NCBI RefSeq assembly: GCF_000218485.1
Contig: NZ_AFPB01000087.1
Coordinates: 1-58,917, forward strand
Reading direction: 5' to 3'
DNA length: 58,917 nt
From: Aquimarina agarivorans
Lineage (GTDB): Bacteria; Bacteroidota; Bacteroidia; Flavobacteriales; Flavobacteriaceae
The notes under the pieces were generated by a model. The model saw only the letters and a list, made by a program, of their open reading frames with translations, did no database searches and was not told where the DNA came from. This document shows positions 57,333 to 58,917 of the stretch, one piece after another. Each line of letters starts with the position of its first letter. Position 1 is the first letter of the stretch. Position numbers and translations under genes: made by a program.

Positions 57333-57856
57333 ATGATATTTAAAATTTTCAGGTATTTTCTTAATTCACTAATAAATAAATCAATATTATCAGCTGGTGT
57401 ACCTATCACCAAATCATTAATTCTGTGATCCACGTCAGCAAATCCGACTTTAAATTTTGCTTTTGAAGAGGCTGCAACCAAATTTAAGTTTGGAATATCT
57501 GTTCCGTAAAAATTTATTAATACATCAAAAGGTTCTTCAACAAAATTACTCAAAGCATTACTTTTAAAACCTCCTGCATATCCAATTGCTTTTTCATCAA
57601 AATAAGTAGCGCCACCTGTTGAACTTTCAGTACTTCCAGATTTTGATGTTTCTCTAAGTCCCATAATTTTCAATTGATCCGATCTCACTCCCAATTTATC
57701 CGCTAATTTTACTACCGACAAAATATCAAAATCTTTACGGGCATCAATTAAAACGGCTAATTTTTTTAATTTAATTGCACCTGAATATGCCGACCTTTTT
57801 TGAATTTTAGAATCGATTATTTTACCAACAGATTTATTTTTAAAGCCTTTAAACAT
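57329..57856 (-). CDS. DUF6913-like protein
   Basis: A 175-residue cytoplasmic protein with a basic N terminus (KGFKNKSVGKIIDSKIQKR) and a small alpha/beta domain (VLIDARKDFDILSVVKLAD, later GFADVDHRINDLVIG). Its position directly before dapA and the sequence pattern fit the DUF6913 family of flavobacteria, but I recall this only as a family of unknown function. Translation is coupled to dapA by a 4-base overlap, and a promoter lies upstream. Confidence 0.75.
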   Translation of the reverse strand: MFKGFKNKSVGKIIDSKIQKRSAYSGAIKLKKLAVLIDARKDFDILSVVKLADKLGVRSDQLKIMGLRETSKSGSTESSTGGATYFDEKAIGYAGGFKSNALSNFVEEPFDVLINFYGTDIPNLNLVAASSKAKFKVGFADVDHRINDLVIGTPADNIDLFISELRKYLKILNII

Positions 57857-57876
57857 GGTTTACTAAAAATGGATTG

Positions 57877-57884
57877 CAAATGTA
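57877..57884 (-). promoter_or_regulatory. Bacteroidota -7 element TACATTTG for the DUF6913-dapA unit
   Basis: Exact TAnnTTTG match on the minus strand, 20 bases before the ATG at 57856. It would drive DUF6913, dapA and the potassium channel gene. Confidence 0.55.
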
Positions 57885-58135
57885 GCTATTTTGAAGATTA
57901 ACTTTGCTATTATTAACCGTAATGTTAAAAGATAGTAAGTATATTTTATAATAAAAAAAATTTAGTTCTTTTAAAGAAGTACTCAACAGCGTTTTCAATA
58001 TTAAATTTTCTATTTAAAATGGTTCCTTTTCGATTGATCCATTACACCAAGGCTAGGCAACGCTTATGTTATCTTGATTGGTTGCTGTTGTATTATTACA
58101 CCGTTATACCATATTACTCAAACCTTAACAATTAT

Positions 58136-58837
58136 TTAAAGAAAGTATTTTTTATCACTTAAAACAATTTCGTCTTCAGGAGATATTAAAAATTTGAGCA
58201 CAAAATAATGTCTTGCTACCTGTATTAAAAAACCGAAACATTTAAAATATATTGAGTTAAAATAAAAAGCTTCCATTGGCAGTACAAATTGCGCAATAAC
58301 AAACGATACTATAGCAGGCAACAACCAAAAATTTCTTGTTGTACGTTTGTGTACATAAATTAACCCCATATAACTAATTAGGATTAAGAATGAAAAAATA
58401 GAAAAAAATACAACGTAAGCTTTATCACCATAACCTGCTTTAACCATGTTAAAACCCGAAAACATCAAATAAAGCACCAAAACAGCTGTAATAATACCTG
58501 GAATATAAAGTTTTATTATTGACCAAAATTTTATACTACGTACATTTCTTTTGACTACAAAAAATAGTAACCAATAATAGATAGAAAATGCTGTGGAAAT
58601 TTCTAATTTAAAATTCTCCATTCCTAAAACCACTAAAGATTCACCTAAAGCTGCAAAAATTAAGGCTAAATAAAATAATTTATATCTAAATTCTTTATAT
58701 AAATAGTATACATATCCAATGGAAATTATGCCAATTACTCTACTAATGACAGCAGAACATAGGATTTCTTTCCAAGCAAACAAACAACCTAAAATGGCTG
58801 AAACTACAAGAACAACATAGGCTGTTTTTTCTCTCAA
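58136..58837 (-). CDS. Seven-helix membrane protein, YhhN/lysoplasmalogenase-like
   Basis: A 233-residue integral membrane protein with about seven hydrophobic helices spread over the whole length and short polar loops (YKEFRYK, KRNVRSIKF and VHKRTTRNF). The layout, size and the AALGESLVVL segment in helix 3 recall the YhhN family, which includes lysoplasmalogenases, but the family's acidic motif is not clear. The C-terminal tail (ISPEDEIVLSDKKYFL) is cytoplasmic. No neighbour suggests a role. The call is weak beyond 'membrane protein'. Confidence 0.6.
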   Translation of the reverse strand: MREKTAYVVLVVSAILGCLFAWKEILCSAVISRVIGIISIGYVYYLYKEFRYKLFYLALIFAALGESLVVLGMENFKLEISTAFSIYYWLLFFVVKRNVRSIKFWSIIKLYIPGIITAVLVLYLMFSGFNMVKAGYGDKAYVVFFSIFSFLILISYMGLIYVHKRTTRNFWLLPAIVSFVIAQFVLPMEAFYFNSIYFKCFGFLIQVARHYFVLKFLISPEDEIVLSDKKYFL

Positions 58838-58917
58838 AATGAAATTAAATTAATTAGGGGATTACTAATTAAAGAACTTATTTATGTATATCCGCTTAGT
58901 GTCCATTTGTTGTAATG

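Noticed and set aside
58020..58110. Possible tRNA-like sequence near the DUF6913 upstream region
   Set aside because: No acceptor stem, T-loop GTTC or anticodon arm could be fitted.

Overview
The window is strongly AT-rich chromosomal DNA of a member of the Bacteroidota, most likely family Flavobacteriaceae. The evidence is a type IX secretion sorting tail on a secreted protein, TAnnTTTG promoter elements, few Shine-Dalgarno sequences, and flavobacterial housekeeping gene order (bamD-rpoZ-coaBC-DUF4835-recN-fabI). No tRNA, rRNA, CRISPR array, intact insertion sequence or prophage was seen. The genus cannot be told from this piece.

Layout. 0-11.5 kb: an ECF sigma factor, a long non-coding stretch with a dispersed repeat and a coding remnant, a ferredoxin-NADP-reductase-like flavoprotein, the pair alpha-2-macroglobulin lipoprotein plus penicillin-binding protein 1C, and a RhaT-type sugar transporter. 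11.6-18.3 kb: purB, a BatA/VWA membrane protein, a dihydroorotase homologue that has lost three metal-ligand histidines, a small membrane protein and an esterase, closed by a clear terminator. 18.4-22 kb: an MFS transporter, a coding remnant and a hipBA toxin-antitoxin pair.

22-31.5 kb is the most unusual region. A plus-strand operon encodes transglutaminase-DUF2126 (putative amidoligase), circularly permuted ATP-grasp fused to alpha-E, and a second transglutaminase. A convergent minus-strand operon encodes a separate ATP-grasp and a separate alpha-E protein, followed 8 bases later by a 29-codon ORF that is 11/29 glutamine. Together they look like a peptide-ligation or peptide-modification pathway, and the small Q-rich peptide is a candidate substrate.

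31.8-45 kb: a seven-gene minus-strand unit (TolC, HlyD/MacA adaptor, ABC ATPase, two tandem MacB/FtsX permeases, two DUF2807 'GIN' proteins) ends at a strong terminator. It starts at a likely sigma-54 promoter and is divergent from a sigma-54 activator/histidine kinase pair, so envelope stress or export control through the two-component system is the natural reading.

45-58.9 kb: a secreted two-propeller sugar dehydrogenase with a type IX tail, a DUF6786-like protein, fabI, recN, DUF4835, coaBC, rpoZ, bamD, a Kir-type potassium channel, dapA, a DUF6913-like protein and a seven-helix membrane protein.

Three genes (a GIN protein, the DUF6786-like protein and fabI) are each broken by one missing base in a homopolymer. 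Because fabI is normally essential, base-calling error is the first explanation to test; their reading frames are given here as repaired spans.
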